Part shown: piece by piece, positions 5,678 through 5,705 of the stretch
Layout of the letters: the number at the start of each line of letters is the position of its first letter
Numbering within the stretch: the stretch's first letter is position 1
From: Elusimicrobiota bacterium
GTDB taxonomy: Bacteria; Elusimicrobiota; Elusimicrobia; 2-02-FULL-39-32
Length of the DNA: 5,705 nt
Reading direction: 5' to 3'
NCBI GenBank assembly: GCA_023249835.1
Contig: JAHFBY010000146.1
Location: forward strand, 1-5,705
Translations under genes and position numbers: made by a program
Notes under the pieces: model-generated
What the model was told of the DNA's origin: nothing
Seen by the model: only the letters and a program-made list of their open reading frames with translations
Database searches by the model: none

Positions 5678-5705
5678 TTTTGGCAGCGATTAAAAGGGTG
5701 GCAGG
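5669..5705. repeat. Inverted copies of the 22-bp repeat motif, running off the right edge
   Basis: GCTGCCA (5669-5675) faces TGGCAGC (5681-5687) across a 5-nt loop, and TTTAATC (5658-5664) is mirrored by GATTAAA (5688-5694), so the fourth direct repeat is followed by an inverted copy lacking the four bases CAAA. A second inverted TGGCAG starts at 5699, 18 bp after the first. The array is cut by the window edge. Confidence 0.6.

Noticed and set aside
5590..5705. CRISPR array
   Set aside because: The 22-bp repeats abut with no spacers between them, and two later copies are inverted.

Overview
The window looks like part of a bacterial mobile element, probably from a Bacillota (Firmicutes) host. 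That guess rests on the strong GGAGG-type ribosome binding sites and on the overall look of the proteins; no housekeeping gene or rRNA is present to confirm it. Every gene I can support lies on the minus strand, so the window reads functionally from right to left.

Right edge (5590-5705): four head-to-tail 22-bp repeats without spacers, followed by two copies of the same motif in inverted orientation. This is either the end of an IS21-family insertion sequence running off the window or an iteron array of a replication origin. Next to it is a candidate leftward promoter with a palindrome in its spacer, then a leader of about 200 nt that is AT-rich at first and GC-rich with a hairpin just before the first gene.

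Centre (2323-5328): a small protein resembling DUF5659, followed 14 nt later by a large DnaG-like primase fused to a P-loop ATPase. The primase is split in two frames: a +1 shift inside the CHC2 zinc finger separates the CPFH half from the CFGC half, while the remaining 828 codons are intact. Its order is zinc finger, TOPRIM catalytic core, linker, Walker A/B ATPase, C-terminal winged helix.

Left (236-2164): after a 158-bp spacer full of short repeats and hairpins come two tandem, related tyrosine recombinases, both with the full R-K-H-R-H-Y catalytic set. The second starts 3 nt after the first stops and has no ribosome binding site of its own. Past them, a partial unknown ORF runs off the left edge. 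Its ribosome binding site and start codon sit inside a perfect 8-bp inverted repeat that also has the geometry of a recombinase core site.

Together the genes suggest an integrating element that carries its own replication-priming protein: the recombinases would move or resolve it, and the primase-ATPase would start and drive DNA synthesis. Two related sequence blocks flank the primase operon, at 2288-2320 and 5355-5398, and may be recombination sites or a dispersed repeat. The frameshift leaves open whether this copy is active.
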